Shown here: in pieces, positions 16,874-25,881 of the stretch
Layout of the letters: each line of letters starts with the position of its first letter
Numbering within the stretch: the first letter of the stretch is position 1
Assembly: GCF_016938855.1 (NCBI RefSeq)
Contig: NZ_JAFHAP010000006.1
Span: 1-64,000 of the forward strand
Direction of reading: 5' to 3'
Source of the DNA: Polycladomyces zharkentensis
GTDB taxonomy: Bacteria > Bacillota > Bacilli > Thermoactinomycetales > JIR-001
DNA: 64,000 nt
Made by a program: the position numbers and the translations under genes
The notes under the pieces: model-generated
The model's database searches: none
Told to the model about the DNA's origin: nothing
Seen by the model: only the letters and a program-made list of their open reading frames with translations

Positions 16874-16971
16874 GGGCTACATGTTCTCCCGCCGTTTGGC
16901 GGCACGTTTCGTCCCTGTGCGGGGATTCGTTATAATGAGGGGGAAAAGTCGGAAACCGGCGGGTGGTTCAA

Positions 16972-19900
16972 ATGAATACCTCGTTCGTGCATCTGCACGT
17001 ACATACCGAATACAGTTTGTTGGACGGTGCCGCCAGGATCGATGCACTGGTTGAGGAAGCCCGGCGGCTCGGTATGCCGGCGTTGGCCATCACGGACCAT
17101 GGTGCCATGTACGGGGTGGTGCCGTTTTACGAAGCATGCCGGTCTGCGGGAATCAAGCCGATCATCGGGTGCGAATGTTATCTGACGGACGGCGATTTGC
17201 ATGAACGTCCGTCCCCGCGGGATCACCGGATGTATCACTTGTTGCTGATCGCCAAAAACAACGAAGGCTACCGCAACTTAATGAAACTCTCCACGATCGC
17301 CCATCTGGAGGGGTTTCACTACAAACCCCGGATCGACAAACGCGTGCTGCGGGAACTCTCAGGCGGCTTGATCGCCACCAGCTCCTGCCTGGCCGGGGAG
17401 ATTCCGCAGGCGATTCTTCAGGATCGGTACTCGGATGCGCGACGGTTGGCAAGGGAATATCTGGAGATCTTCGGAGAAGGCCACTTTTTTCTCGAGCTGC
17501 AGGATCATCGCATGCCGGAACAGCAAAAGGTGAACCGGTTTTTGATCGAGCTGAGCCGGGAAACGGGTATTCCGCTGATTGCCACCAACGATGTGCACTA
17601 CCTCAGACAAGAGGACCATGGTGTGCACGACTGTCTGCTCTGCATCGGTACTGGGCGGCGTTTGGCAGATGAGGACCGGATGCGGTTTCCGTCGGATCAG
17701 TTTTACCTGAAATCGGCGGAAGAAATGGGCCGTCTGTTTGCCCATGTGCCGGAAGCACTGGCCAACACCGTAAGGATCGCGGAGAAGTGCCATGTGGAGA
17801 TTCCGCTGGGACAACGGTTATTGCCGCGATTTCCCGTACCGGACGGGGAGACGGCCGCTTCGTATTTGCGGAAGTTGTGCGAACGCGGCTTGCGGGAGAG
17901 ATACGGAACCCCCACCGCGGAAGCGAAGCGGCGGCTGGACTATGAGTTGTCCGTGATCGAGCGGATGGGGTTCAGCGACTATTTTTTGATCGTATGGGAC
18001 TTCGTTCGGTTTGCCCGTGAGCAGGGGATCATGACCGGACCCGGGCGCGGATCGGCGGCGGGCAGCCTCGTCTCATACGTGCTGCGGATTACGAATATAG
18101 ATCCGATTCGGTACGGTCTGTTGTTTGAACGCTTTTTGAACCCCGAGCGGGTTTCGATGCCCGACATTGACATCGACTTCGATTACGAGCGGCGGGATGA
18201 AGTGATTGCGTATGTGACGCGCAAATACGGCGCTGATCGTGTCGCCCAGATTATCACCTTTGGTACGATGGCTCCCCGTGCGGCGGTACGGGACGTGGGC
18301 CGGGTGATGGGGTTACCGTACGCCGATGTGGATCGGGCGGCGAAACTCATTCCGTCGGCACCGGGCATGACGCTGGAAAAAGCGTTTGCCGCGGAACCGC
18401 GGTTGCAACAGCTGTGCGACGACCATCCCCGGATTGCGGAGTTGATGAAGGTTGCGCGGCAGGTGGAAGGGCTTCCCCGTCACGCTTCCACGCACGCCGC
18501 CGGAGTGGTGATTGCCGATCAGCCGTTGACGGCACACACACCGTTGCAGGAAGGGCATGATGGAGGCAGGCTGACCCAGTATCCGATGGAAGTACTGGAG
18601 AGGATCGGGTTGCTCAAGGCCGATTTTCTGGGATTGCGCAACTTGACGGTGATCGGGCGGGCGATCGAGTTGATCCGGGAGCATCACGGCAAATCAATCG
18701 ATTTCAGCCGCATGTCGTACGATGATCCCCAAACGTACGCGCTCCTTTCCCGTGGTGAAACGATTGGCGTATTCCAATTGGAGTCGGCGGGGATGCGAAA
18801 GGTGCTCCGGGAACTGAAACCTTCTCACTTTGAAGATCTGATCGCCGTATTGGCCTTGTACCGTCCGGGTCCGATGGATCAGATTCCCCGGTTTATCCGT
18901 GCCAAGCACGGGTTGGAAAAAGTAAAGTATCCGCACCCCGATCTGGAGCCGATCTTGCGCGATACCTACGGGATTATCGTCTATCAGGAACAGATCATGC
19001 AAATCGCCGCCAGGATGGCCGGATTCACTTTGGGGCAGGCCGATCTGCTCCGGCGGGCCGTCTCCAAGAAAAACCGGGCGTTGTTGGACGAACAGCGCAC
19101 CGCATTTGTAAAGGGATGTGTCGCCAACGGATATGACGAGGAGACAGGCGAAAAAGTGTATGACCTGATCGTCCGATTCGCCGACTACGGATTCAACCGC
19201 AGTCACTCCGCCGCTTATGCCGTGCTGGCCTACCAGACGGCGTATCTGAAGGCGCATTATCCGTTGGCGTATATGGCTGCTTTGCTTACAACGGTGATGG
19301 GCAGTCACGGGAAGATGGCCGAATACATCGAGGAATGCCGCCGTATGGGCATTGACGTCCGGTTGCCGGATGTAAACCGAAGCGCTGCTGCGTTCTCGGT
19401 GGAAGACGGTGCGATCCGCTTCGGACTGGCCGCAGTCAAACACGTGGGCAAGGGTGCGATCCGCGCGTTGATTCGGGAGCGGGAAAAGCGTCCGTTTCGC
19501 GACTTGTTTGATTTGTGCGCGCGGGTGGATTTGCGTGTCTGCAATCGCAGGGTACTGGAAGCGCTCATCCAATGCGGAGCGATGGACGCGTTTCCCGGTC
19601 ACCGCGCTCAATGGCTGGCCATGTTGGATGAAGCGATGGAGTACGGCACTTCCGTGCAGAAAAACCGGTCCGACGATCAGCTGGGATTGTTCGGGGATGA
19701 CGAACCCGTGAAACCGCGTACCCGTTTTTCCTACGAGAATGTCACCCCGTTTTCGGAAAAAGAGAAGTTGGAGCTGGAGCGGGAATTGCTGGGATTGTAC
19801 GTATCCGGCCATCCCCTGCAACCTTACCGCCGCGTGATCGAGGCGTATGCCACCCATACCGCTGCGCAACTGGATGAATGCCGCGAATCGGAAACGGTGA

Positions 19901-20436
19901 CCGTGGCGGGCGTCATCACCGAAGTGAAGCCGATCACCACAAAGCGCGGCGAGGCGATGGCGTTCGCAGAGATTGAGGATGGCGGGGTGCAGGTGGAAGT
20001 GATCCTGTTCCCCCGCGTGTTGGAGCGGTATCGTGCAACGGTGCGACTGGACCGGCCCGTGCTGGTGACGGGAAGAGTAAACCATCATGAAAACGGCGTC
20101 AAGATTTTGGCCGACAAGGTGGAAAATTTGGAGGCATTGGCCCAACGCCCTGATGTCGCCCGACAAACGGACGACCGGCGTGCGTATGTCCGCATCCCGG
20201 CGGATCGCGAGGAGAAAAACCGCTTGGAAGCGTTGAAACGCGTTCTGCTCGCCCACCGCGGAGAGGTGCCTGTTTATCTGTATTATGAGCGTACGCGAAA
20301 GCTGCTGGCGCTGCCCACCGAGAAATTCGGCATCGAACCCACAGACGAATGCCAAGCGCAAATCGAGGCCATCCTAGGAAAACACGCGGTTCAAATCGTG
20401 AGACGAAGTGGTACCACGTCTCCCTCCGGCGCATAG
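16972..20436 (+). CDS. dnaE: DNA polymerase III alpha subunit DnaE
   Basis: 1154 residues. The start ATG 16972 has GGGTGG upstream; an in-frame GTG at 16963 lies inside that site. Domain order is that of the short DnaE (not PolC): PHP domain (residues 1-270, FVHLHVHTEYSLLDGA, ITDHGAMYG), catalytic palm with the acidic motif PDIDIDFDYE (Asp398, Asp400), fingers and thumb (YGIIVYQEQIMQIA), helix-hairpin-helix region, and a C-terminal OB fold (TVAGVITEVKPITTKRG). DnaE extends RNA primers before PolC takes over in Gram-positive bacteria. It is probably followed in the same transcript by the PgpA-like gene, 37 bases later. Confidence 0.97.
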   Translation: MNTSFVHLHVHTEYSLLDGAARIDALVEEARRLGMPALAITDHGAMYGVVPFYEACRSAGIKPIIGCECYLTDGDLHERPSPRDHRMYHLLLIAKNNEGYRNLMKLSTIAHLEGFHYKPRIDKRVLRELSGGLIATSSCLAGEIPQAILQDRYSDARRLAREYLEIFGEGHFFLELQDHRMPEQQKVNRFLIELSRETGIPLIATNDVHYLRQEDHGVHDCLLCIGTGRRLADEDRMRFPSDQFYLKSAEEMGRLFAHVPEALANTVRIAEKCHVEIPLGQRLLPRFPVPDGETAASYLRKLCERGLRERYGTPTAEAKRRLDYELSVIERMGFSDYFLIVWDFVRFAREQGIMTGPGRGSAAGSLVSYVLRITNIDPIRYGLLFERFLNPERVSMPDIDIDFDYERRDEVIAYVTRKYGADRVAQIITFGTMAPRAAVRDVGRVMGLPYADVDRAAKLIPSAPGMTLEKAFAAEPRLQQLCDDHPRIAELMKVARQVEGLPRHASTHAAGVVIADQPLTAHTPLQEGHDGGRLTQYPMEVLERIGLLKADFLGLRNLTVIGRAIELIREHHGKSIDFSRMSYDDPQTYALLSRGETIGVFQLESAGMRKVLRELKPSHFEDLIAVLALYRPGPMDQIPRFIRAKHGLEKVKYPHPDLEPILRDTYGIIVYQEQIMQIAARMAGFTLGQADLLRRAVSKKNRALLDEQRTAFVKGCVANGYDEETGEKVYDLIVRFADYGFNRSHSAAYAVLAYQTAYLKAHYPLAYMAALLTTVMGSHGKMAEYIEECRRMGIDVRLPDVNRSAAAFSVEDGAIRFGLAAVKHVGKGAIRALIREREKRPFRDLFDLCARVDLRVCNRRVLEALIQCGAMDAFPGHRAQWLAMLDEAMEYGTSVQKNRSDDQLGLFGDDEPVKPRTRFSYENVTPFSEKEKLELERELLGLYVSGHPLQPYRRVIEAYATHTAAQLDECRESETVTVAGVITEVKPITTKRGEAMAFAEIEDGGVQVEVILFPRVLERYRATVRLDRPVLVTGRVNHHENGVKILADKVENLEALAQRPDVARQTDDRRAYVRIPADREEKNRLEALKRVLLAHRGEVPVYLYYERTRKLLALPTEKFGIEPTDECQAQIEAILGKHAVQIVRRSGTTSPSGA

Positions 20437-20473
20437 GATAGGGAACGATTCGTTTTTGGAAGAGGTGGGTGGC

Positions 20474-20995
20474 GTGTTTTATCGCCATGTGGTCAAACTG
20501 TTGGAGCAGCGGGGAGTGTCGCTGGAAGCGATCGGGAAGATCGTCTACGAGCTCCAGCGGCCCTACAACGATACATTATCCTTGGATGAATGCGTGGAAA
20601 GCGTAGCTCACGTCCTGAAAAAAAGAGAAGTCCAGAATGCGCTCCTCACGGGAATTGCCCTCGATGAACTGGCGGAAGCAAAGAAATTGCCGCAACCCTT
20701 GCAAACGATGATGGAGATCGATGAGCCGCTTTACGGTGTGGATGAAATCCTGGCGCTCTCCATCATCAACGTGTACGGGACGATCGGACTGACCAGCTTC
20801 GGCTATTTGGACAAAATCAAAGTGGGCATCTTGAAACGGTTGAATCACCGAAGCGACCGCATCCATGTATTTTTGGATGATCTGGTGGCCGGAGTGGCGG
20901 CGGCCGCTTCCGCCCGGATCGCGCACCGTCACCCCGACATGGAGCGATATGAGGCGGATAGGGATGAATCCACCGGACTGGATAAGGATCAATAA
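20474..20995 (+). CDS. Phosphatidylglycerophosphatase A family protein (YutG-like)
   Basis: 173 residues from GTG 20474, which follows AGAGGTGGG. Family signatures are EAIGKIVYELQRPYND, LDECVESVAHVLKKREVQ, LLTGIALDELAE and YGVDEILALSIINVYGTIG, ending with FLDDLVAGVAAAASARIAH (the conserved Asp pair). Members remove phosphate from phosphatidylglycerophosphate in cardiolipin and phosphatidylglycerol synthesis; the Gram-positive soluble group is YutG. Unlike E. coli PgpA there is no transmembrane helix. It ends the dnaE transcription unit, as a terminator follows. Confidence 0.88.
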   Translation: MFYRHVVKLLEQRGVSLEAIGKIVYELQRPYNDTLSLDECVESVAHVLKKREVQNALLTGIALDELAEAKKLPQPLQTMMEIDEPLYGVDEILALSIINVYGTIGLTSFGYLDKIKVGILKRLNHRSDRIHVFLDDLVAGVAAAASARIAHRHPDMERYEADRDESTGLDKDQ

Positions 20996-21012
20996 AGGAG
21001 AATCCGTACAAC

Positions 21013-21056
21013 AACACCGGCTTCCGGTCGCGCGGAAAGCCGGTGTGGTGTTTTTT
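21013..21056 (+). terminator. Terminator of the dnaE unit
   Basis: AACACCGGCTT pairs with AAGCCGGTGT(G), loop CCGGTCGCGCGGA, followed by GGTGTTTTTT. Confidence 0.9.
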
Positions 21057-21198
21057 GTTGATAGATCTTTTCCAGATGATGAATTTTTCTCTTTTCATCT
21101 TTTTTCAAAATCCCTTTCCTATTACAATCGAATTAATATTGTGTATTTTCGGTTATGATGTTGTTAGGTTCGATGGCCAAAGGGGAGGGACAAACGCG

Positions 21199-21479
21199 GT
21201 GCTGTTATCCAAGATGGAAAGGGCGTTGAACGAGCTGTTTCGAGAGAAGGTGCCCAAGCATACGTGACCGGTGAGATTCATTGCCGGGTGGACAATGACT
21301 ACGGCAGAAGGCGCTTTCGTGAGATGATGGACTACGTCCCTGCAATTCTGATGTCCTTGATCGGTGTCTCCCATGCAGCATCGAAGTTTTTGGTGATGAA
21401 GACGCAGATGCGACAATGGTTTGAACGGGAATGCGGGGTGGCGACAACCTTGCTTGAGCAAAATCAGTGGTGGCGATAA
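21199..21479 (+). pseudogene. Frameshifted small gene of unknown family
   Basis: GTG 21199 follows GGGGAGGG and codes MLLSKMERALNELFREKVPKHT then TGA at 21265. One frame over, the reading is AYVTGEIHCRVDNDYGRR..., ending NQWWR at 21479. Adding one G in CCCAAGCATACG fuses them into a protein of about 94 residues that looks natural (VPKAYVTGEIHCRV). Notable sequence: CRVDNDYGRRRFREMMDYVP and KTQMRQWFERECG. No family recognised. A single-base deletion or a sequence error. Confidence 0.5.
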
Positions 21480-21594
21480 TGGATGACGACAAACCAAAGC
21501 AGATGCTTGGAAGGAATCGGAACTGGTGATGAAACCAAACAGGGATGAAACGTGATGTCCGTACAAATGGTTATGGTGCGGGAACAAATGGATG

Positions 21595-21729
21595 TTGAGT
21601 CTGCCGGGTATCGGAGACAAAACGATCCGTGAAATAGTGGAATTGACGATAGACCCATTTTTATTTGGCCGGGCAAAAGTATCAAACACAGATCGGAGAG
21701 GTATTCAAAAAATGTTGGACTGGATTTGA
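21595..21729 (+). pseudogene. Helix-hairpin-helix-like gene fragment
   Basis: A short frame without a start reads LSLPGIGDKTIREIVELTID and ends RRGIQKMLDWI at TGA 21729. LPGIGDKTIREI resembles an HhH DNA-binding hairpin. It abuts the insertion-element end at about 21727, so it may be the tail of a gene cut during insertion. Weak evidence. Confidence 0.25.
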
Positions 21730-21962
21730 CACTCCACACGGCTAAAGTACCACAGGCACTCCCTATGGTCGCCGTGGGATTCTTGAGTGGTTAGCGCCCT
21801 CAGTCCATTTCTGTTTCGGGCAACCCTCAAGCTAGGGGGTGTGTCATCACCCCGTCCCATATGGTTCTGCGCCACCGGGCACATGTACCCACATGGGCGG
21901 CGTACCTGCGACCAACGGAAGTGCCCGTGGTATTACCAGTACGCTAGTTCTTTTTGCTCACT
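21724..21962 (-). mobile_element. TnpB-type element right end with putative omega RNA (minus-strand copy)
   Basis: About 235 bp that is nearly the reverse complement of 36569-36785. Read on the minus strand it includes ATACCACGGGCACTTCCGTT, CTTGAGGGTTGCCCGAAACA, TGGACTGAGGGCG and ends AGCCGTGTGGAGTGTCAA. In the other copy this stretch lies directly after the tnpB stop codon, where TnpB elements encode their guide (omega) RNA and right end. No tnpB is left at this locus. Confidence 0.65.
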
Positions 21963-22206
21963 CTCATGGTTTCATCCAGTGGGAGAGATTTGTTCGCCAC
22001 TGGAACCTCATACCATGACGTACACAGGAACAAGCCCACTACCAGTGGATGAGCACCGCTCATACGTTCGATTATACAACAAATTGGTTGCTCTTACCAT
22101 CCCCAAAAGGGGATACCGAGCAACGCCGCCTTTTCATCCCACGATTCAAATACCCCTAGGGTACTTCCTATGGTCGCCGTGGGCTTTCAGACGGCTTTTT
22201 CTGTAA
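21963..22206 (+). mobile_element. Second decayed insertion-element end with omega-RNA-like hairpin
   Basis: Contains GTTGCTC (22087-22093) / GAGCAAC (22118-22124) around ATCCCC / GGGGAT, the same core as at 13933-13971, then CATCCCACG...CGTGGGCTTTC, a form common at IS200/IS605-family right ends. The GC-rich arm around TTTCATCCAGTGGG precedes it. It lies head-to-head with the minus-strand copy and its outer end interrupts a DUF4260 gene. Confidence 0.5.
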
Positions 22207-22213
22207 ACGCACG

Positions 22214-22411
22214 GGAAGTTGGATCTACAACGCGGGGCATACGTACCTGTTACCATTGGCGATTTTCGCATTGGGTCACATCAGTGCATTTCCTTCTTGG
22301 ATCATCCCGGTTTCATTGATTTGGATTGCCCACATCGGTATGGATCGCTTCTTCGGCTTCGGACTAAAATATCCGGAGAAGTTTTCCAATACCCATCTGC
22401 ACCGGGCGTGA
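22214..22411 (+). pseudogene. 5'-truncated DUF4260 membrane protein
   Basis: The frame reads GSWIYNAGHTYLLPLAIFAL, then PSWIIPVSLIWIAHIGMDRF and FGLKYPEKFSNTHLHRA to TGA 22411. HTYLLP, LIWIAHIGMDR and GLKYPxxFxxTHL are the C-terminal signatures of DUF4260 proteins (about 110 residues). The first half is missing and the remaining 65 codons begin right after the insertion-element end, so the element destroyed this gene. Confidence 0.65.
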
Positions 22412-22495
22412 CAGAAAGCTGTGACCCACCTGGAAAATGAATTCCCCTCGGTTGTCAAAAAACCGATCAACCGTTGACAAATCTGGGATCATCGT

Positions 22496-22524
22496 TTTAT
22501 TCCCACTATCTCTTTTGGTATAAT
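22496..22524 (+). promoter_or_regulatory. Probable promoter of the malic enzyme gene
   Basis: A perfect TATAAT (22519-22524) with a weak TTTATT 17 bases before it, 57 bases upstream of the start codon. Confidence 0.5.
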
Positions 22525-22581
22525 AATTATACTTTGAAGTGGTCAGACCACCGGGGGGTACATAAAAGGAGAGGATGGATA

Positions 22582-23835
22582 TTGTCATCACTGCGTGAAG
22601 AATCTTTGCGGCTGCATCTGGAGCACCAGGGAAAACTGCGCGTGGAATCCAAGGTTCCCGTCCATGATGCCCGCGATCTCAGTCTGGCGTATTCTCCGGG
22701 CGTGGCCGAGCCTTGTAAAGAGATTCACAGCGATGTGGACAAGGTGTACGATTACACGATGAAAGGAAATCTGGTGGCCGTCGTATCGGATGGGACGGCC
22801 GTATTGGGATTGGGTAACATCGGTCCGCATGCAGCCATGCCAGTGATGGAAGGAAAAGCCGTGCTGTTCAAATCGTTCGCCGGTGTGGATGCGTTTCCAC
22901 TGGTCATCGATTCCACGGAAATCGATAAGATCGTCGAAACGGTCAAGTTGCTCGCTCCCACTTTCGGCGGCGTCAACTTGGAGGACATCGCGGCACCGAA
23001 GTGTTTCATCATTGAGGAACGGTTGAAAGATGAGATTGATATCCCGGTGTTTCATGACGACCAACATGGTACGGCGATCGTGACGCTGGCGGGGTTGTTC
23101 AACGCCCTCAAAGTGGTCGGCAAAAAGATGGAAGAGATTCGCGTTGTGGCCAACGGGGCCGGAGCGGCCGGGATCGCCATCGTCAAATTGCTGTTGCGCA
23201 TGGGTGTACGGGACGTGATTATGTGCGACAGCAAGGGGGCCATTTATGAGGGTCGACCGTACGGGATGAACCCGATGAAGGAATCCTTGGCCCAAATGAC
23301 CAACCGGGACAAGGTCCGGGGCACATTGGCCGATGCGTTGAAAGGGGCGGACGTGTTTGTCGGGGTGTCTGTCGAAGGAGCCGTTACCAAGGAGATGGTT
23401 GCTTCGATGAACCGGGACCCGATCATCTTTGCGATGGCCAATCCGGTACCCGAAATCATGCCGGAAGATGCTTATGCGGCCGGAGCGAAAGTGGTGGGGA
23501 CGGGACGCTCCGATTTTCCCAACCAAGTGAACAACGTGCTCGCTTTTCCGGGCATTTTCCGTGGTGCTCTGGACGTGCGGGCCCGGGCGATCAATGAAGA
23601 GATGAAAATCGCGGCGGCGTATGCGATCGCCGATTTGATCAGTGAAGACGAATTGCGGCCGGATTACGTCATACCTGCACCGTTTGATCCGCGGGTGGCG
23701 CCACACGTGGCGATGGCGGTGGCCAAGGCGGCAATGGAAACGGGTGAGGCGCGCATTCATGTGGATGTACAAGAAATCTATGAGCGCACCATCCGCCTGA
23801 CGCGCCCCAATCCAGAGGAAACCGCGGACGGATGA
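22582..23835 (+). CDS. Malate dehydrogenase (oxaloacetate-decarboxylating), short-form malic enzyme
   Basis: 417 residues from TTG 22582 (AAAGGAGAGG upstream). It converts malate to pyruvate and CO2 with NAD(P). Motifs are VHDARDLSLAYSPGVAEPC, the substrate region VFHDDQHGTAIVTLAGL, the nucleotide-binding VVANGAGAAGIAIVKLLL and RSDFPNQVNNVLAFPGIFRG. The short, single-chain form corresponds to B. subtilis YtsJ, which lies in the same place between dnaE and accD. The next gene, a FadR-like regulator, follows after 16 bases and is probably cotranscribed. Confidence 0.93.
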   Translation: MSSLREESLRLHLEHQGKLRVESKVPVHDARDLSLAYSPGVAEPCKEIHSDVDKVYDYTMKGNLVAVVSDGTAVLGLGNIGPHAAMPVMEGKAVLFKSFAGVDAFPLVIDSTEIDKIVETVKLLAPTFGGVNLEDIAAPKCFIIEERLKDEIDIPVFHDDQHGTAIVTLAGLFNALKVVGKKMEEIRVVANGAGAAGIAIVKLLLRMGVRDVIMCDSKGAIYEGRPYGMNPMKESLAQMTNRDKVRGTLADALKGADVFVGVSVEGAVTKEMVASMNRDPIIFAMANPVPEIMPEDAYAAGAKVVGTGRSDFPNQVNNVLAFPGIFRGALDVRARAINEEMKIAAAYAIADLISEDELRPDYVIPAPFDPRVAPHVAMAVAKAAMETGEARIHVDVQEIYERTIRLTRPNPEETADG

Positions 23836-23851
23836 GGAAGGTGGGAAATTC

Positions 23852-24535
23852 ATGTTGCCGGAGGTGGGGTCCAGCAAGTTTCAAACCATCTTGCACGGCA
23901 TCCATCATTTGATCGAACAGGACCGGTTAAAGCCGGGGGACCGTTTGCCTTCGGAACGGGAGTTGGCCGAACGGCTGGGAGCAGGGCGTTCCTCCGTGCG
24001 GGAAGTGTTGCGTGCGTTGGAGTTGCTCGGCTTGATCACGACGCGTCGAGGCGAAGGAACGTTTTTGAACCGGCATGATGCTCATCATTGGGTTGATATT
24101 CTGGCGTTCTATATTTTGCGTGAAGAACGGTCTCAACAAGATTTGCTGGAGATGCGTCTGTTGTTGGAGATGGATGCGGCACGGCTGGCAGCCGAACGCG
24201 TCACTGCCGAAGAAATTGCACAAATGTCGGATATACTGGAAAAGATGGAGGAAACGATCAGGCGAAACCAAATCCCGGTCGCAGAAGACTTCACTTTTCA
24301 CCGACAGATCGTCTCAGCCGCCAAAAATCGGCTGTTGTCGCGTGTGTGGCATCCCATCCTTCAATTTAGTCAATGCATACTCCCAACCGCTTTATCATGG
24401 CCCGGCCAGCCCCTGCAAGCGTTGGCGGAACACCGGGAGGTGCTGGCAGCGATCACATCGCATGACCCGGAGCGGGCAGCGGAAGCGATGAAGCATCACC
24501 TGATGCGGGCAGATCTCGCCACTACGAGTGCGTGA
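23852..24535 (+). CDS. GntR/FadR-family transcriptional regulator
   Basis: 227 residues. Winged-helix DNA-binding domain at 1-75 (RLKPGDRLPSERELAERLGA, GRSSVREVLRALELLGLI) and an FCD all-helical effector domain at about 90-220, with metal or ligand His in EDFTFHRQIV and LAEHREVLAAI. FadR-type regulators respond to organic acids or acyl-CoAs. Its place between malic enzyme and the acetyl-CoA carboxylase genes suggests control of carbon flow into malonyl-CoA, but the targets are not shown by the sequence. Confidence 0.88.
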   Translation: MLPEVGSSKFQTILHGIHHLIEQDRLKPGDRLPSERELAERLGAGRSSVREVLRALELLGLITTRRGEGTFLNRHDAHHWVDILAFYILREERSQQDLLEMRLLLEMDAARLAAERVTAEEIAQMSDILEKMEETIRRNQIPVAEDFTFHRQIVSAAKNRLLSRVWHPILQFSQCILPTALSWPGQPLQALAEHREVLAAITSHDPERAAEAMKHHLMRADLATTSA

Positions 24536-24732
24536 CGATGATCGTGGACCCCGGAGAAGAGCGAACCATTTTGTCCGCGAGCCGCTGTTGGACAAAGCGA
24601 AACAGGGAGCAAGGAAATATTTGCATCCGATACCGCGATCGGTCGACAGCGCTTCACGGCTTTGTCAATCACTCCCTCAGGTTGTTTCTGCCCGGAGTAC
24701 AAGAGGTTGGAAGTCTCGGTATTTCAAGGGCG

Positions 24733-24762
24733 TTGCGGGAGTTTTTCCGGCTGTGCTATGAT
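24733..24762 (+). promoter_or_regulatory. Promoter upstream of the accD unit
   Basis: TTGCGG, 18 bases, TATGAT; 34 bases before the GTG of the broken gene at 24796. Confidence 0.5.
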
Positions 24763-24795
24763 GACTCCGATGCAGGGCGAGTTTGGAGGAAGCCT

Positions 24796-24977
24796 GTGTG
24801 GACGGTGATATACCTCGTTCCCGCTCGGTCAACGGCGGAAAGGACCCGGGAGAAGATGGGATCGGAAGGGTTTTGGAACGGATTCGTCCGTCACATCATG
24901 GAGCCGGCCAATATGAAGTGCCGGTTCCCGGCGGTGAGCTGGACGAAGCACAAGAGGTACTGTGTTCCATCTTGTAA
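24796..24977 (+). pseudogene. Small conserved gene before accD, frameshifted in a T run
   Basis: GTG 24796 follows GGAGG and codes MWTVIYLVPARSTAERTREK then MGSEGF. The following frame, one base away, reads ERIRPSHHGAGQYEVPVPGG and EAQEVLCSIL to TAA 24977. A fifth T in GGGTTTTGG would fuse them (SEGFLERIRP) into a 60-residue protein of the small family found upstream of accD in many Bacillales, in which the pattern is ...EGLLVKIRP...YEILVPE.EVEEAQEVL. Function unknown. Real deletion or homopolymer sequencing error. Confidence 0.65.
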
Positions 24978-25014
24978 AATGAAAGCTGAGTTTATGTGCG
25001 GATGAGGTGTTAAC

Positions 25015-25881
25015 GTGTTAAAGGATCTGTTCAAGAAGCAACGAAAATATGCGACCATCACCATTCCTTCGGAACAGGCCAAACGGGAAATTCCCGAGGG
25101 CATCATGCAAAAGTGCCCGAAGTGTGGCACGATCATGTATAACAAAGAGCTGGAGAAAAACCTGAAGGTCTGCAAAACGTGCGGCTATCATTTTTCGATG
25201 TCTGCACCGGAGCGCATTCGTGCCACCGTGGATGAAGGACGATTTTTCGAGTACGACGTGGACATGCTCTCCGAAGATCCACTGGGTTTTCCCGATTACC
25301 GCAAAAAGCTGAAGTCGGATATGGAGAAAACCAATTTGAATGAGGCCGTGGTTACGGGGGAAGGCACAATCGGTGGCTATCCGGCGGTGATCGGTGTGAT
25401 GGACTCCCGTTTCCGGATGGGGAGCATGGGTTCCGTCGTTGGTGAGAAAATCGCTCGCGCAGCGGAAAAAGCGGCAACGAAACGGTATCCGTTCATCCTG
25501 TTTTCCGCCTCAGGCGGCGCACGGATGCAGGAAGGGGTTCTCTCCCTGATGCAGATGGCCAAAACCAGTGCGGCCCTGGAGCGGATGCACAGGGAGAAAG
25601 TGTTGTTCATTTCCGTGCTGACCAACCCGACCACCGGTGGTGTGTCCGCCAGTTTCGCCTCGCTCGGTGACATCAACATCGCAGAACCTGGTGCATTGAT
25701 CGGTTTTGCCGGTCGACGGGTGATTGAGCAGACGGTGCGGCAAAAACTGCCGGAAGACTTTCAGACGGCCGAGTTTTTGCTGAAACACGGCCAATTGGAC
25801 ATGGTCGTACCTCGCACGGAAATGCGTGAGATGCTGATTCGTCTGCTGGATTTGCACGCGTACGGGAGGGAACACGGATGA
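25015..25881 (+). CDS. accD: Acetyl-CoA carboxylase carboxyltransferase subunit beta
   Basis: 288 residues from GTG 25015. The N-terminal zinc ribbon is complete (CPKCG at about residue 38, CKTCG at about 57). The crotonase-like carboxyltransferase core has [26 protein letters not shown] and the oxyanion region [16 protein letters not shown]. Together with AccA it transfers CO2 from biotin on AccB to acetyl-CoA, giving malonyl-CoA, the first step of fatty acid synthesis. The stop overlaps the accA start by 4 bases, so the subunits are coupled for equal expression. Confidence 0.97.
   Translation: MLKDLFKKQRKYATITIPSEQAKREIPEGIMQKCPKCGTIMYNKELEKNLKVCKTCGYHFSMSAPERIRATVDEGRFFEYDVDMLSEDPLGFPDYRKKLKSDMEKTNLNEAVVTGEGTIGGYPAVIGVMDSRFRMGSMGSVVGEKIARAAEKAATKRYPFILFSASGGARMQEGVLSLMQMAKTSAALERMHREKVLFISVLTNPTTGGVSASFASLGDINIAEPGALIGFAGRRVIEQTVRQKLPEDFQTAEFLLKHGQLDMVVPRTEMREMLIRLLDLHAYGREHG

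Noticed and set aside
16552-16935. Open frames before dnaE
   Set aside because: They lie in the dispersed repeat, lack ribosome sites and show no family pattern.
18694-20361. 555-codon minus-strand frame inside dnaE
   Set aside because: Antisense of a confident DnaE; His/Arg/Gln-rich shadow composition and no ribosome site.
22588-23877. 429-codon minus-strand frame opposite malic enzyme
   Set aside because: Shadow of the malic enzyme gene; no motif.
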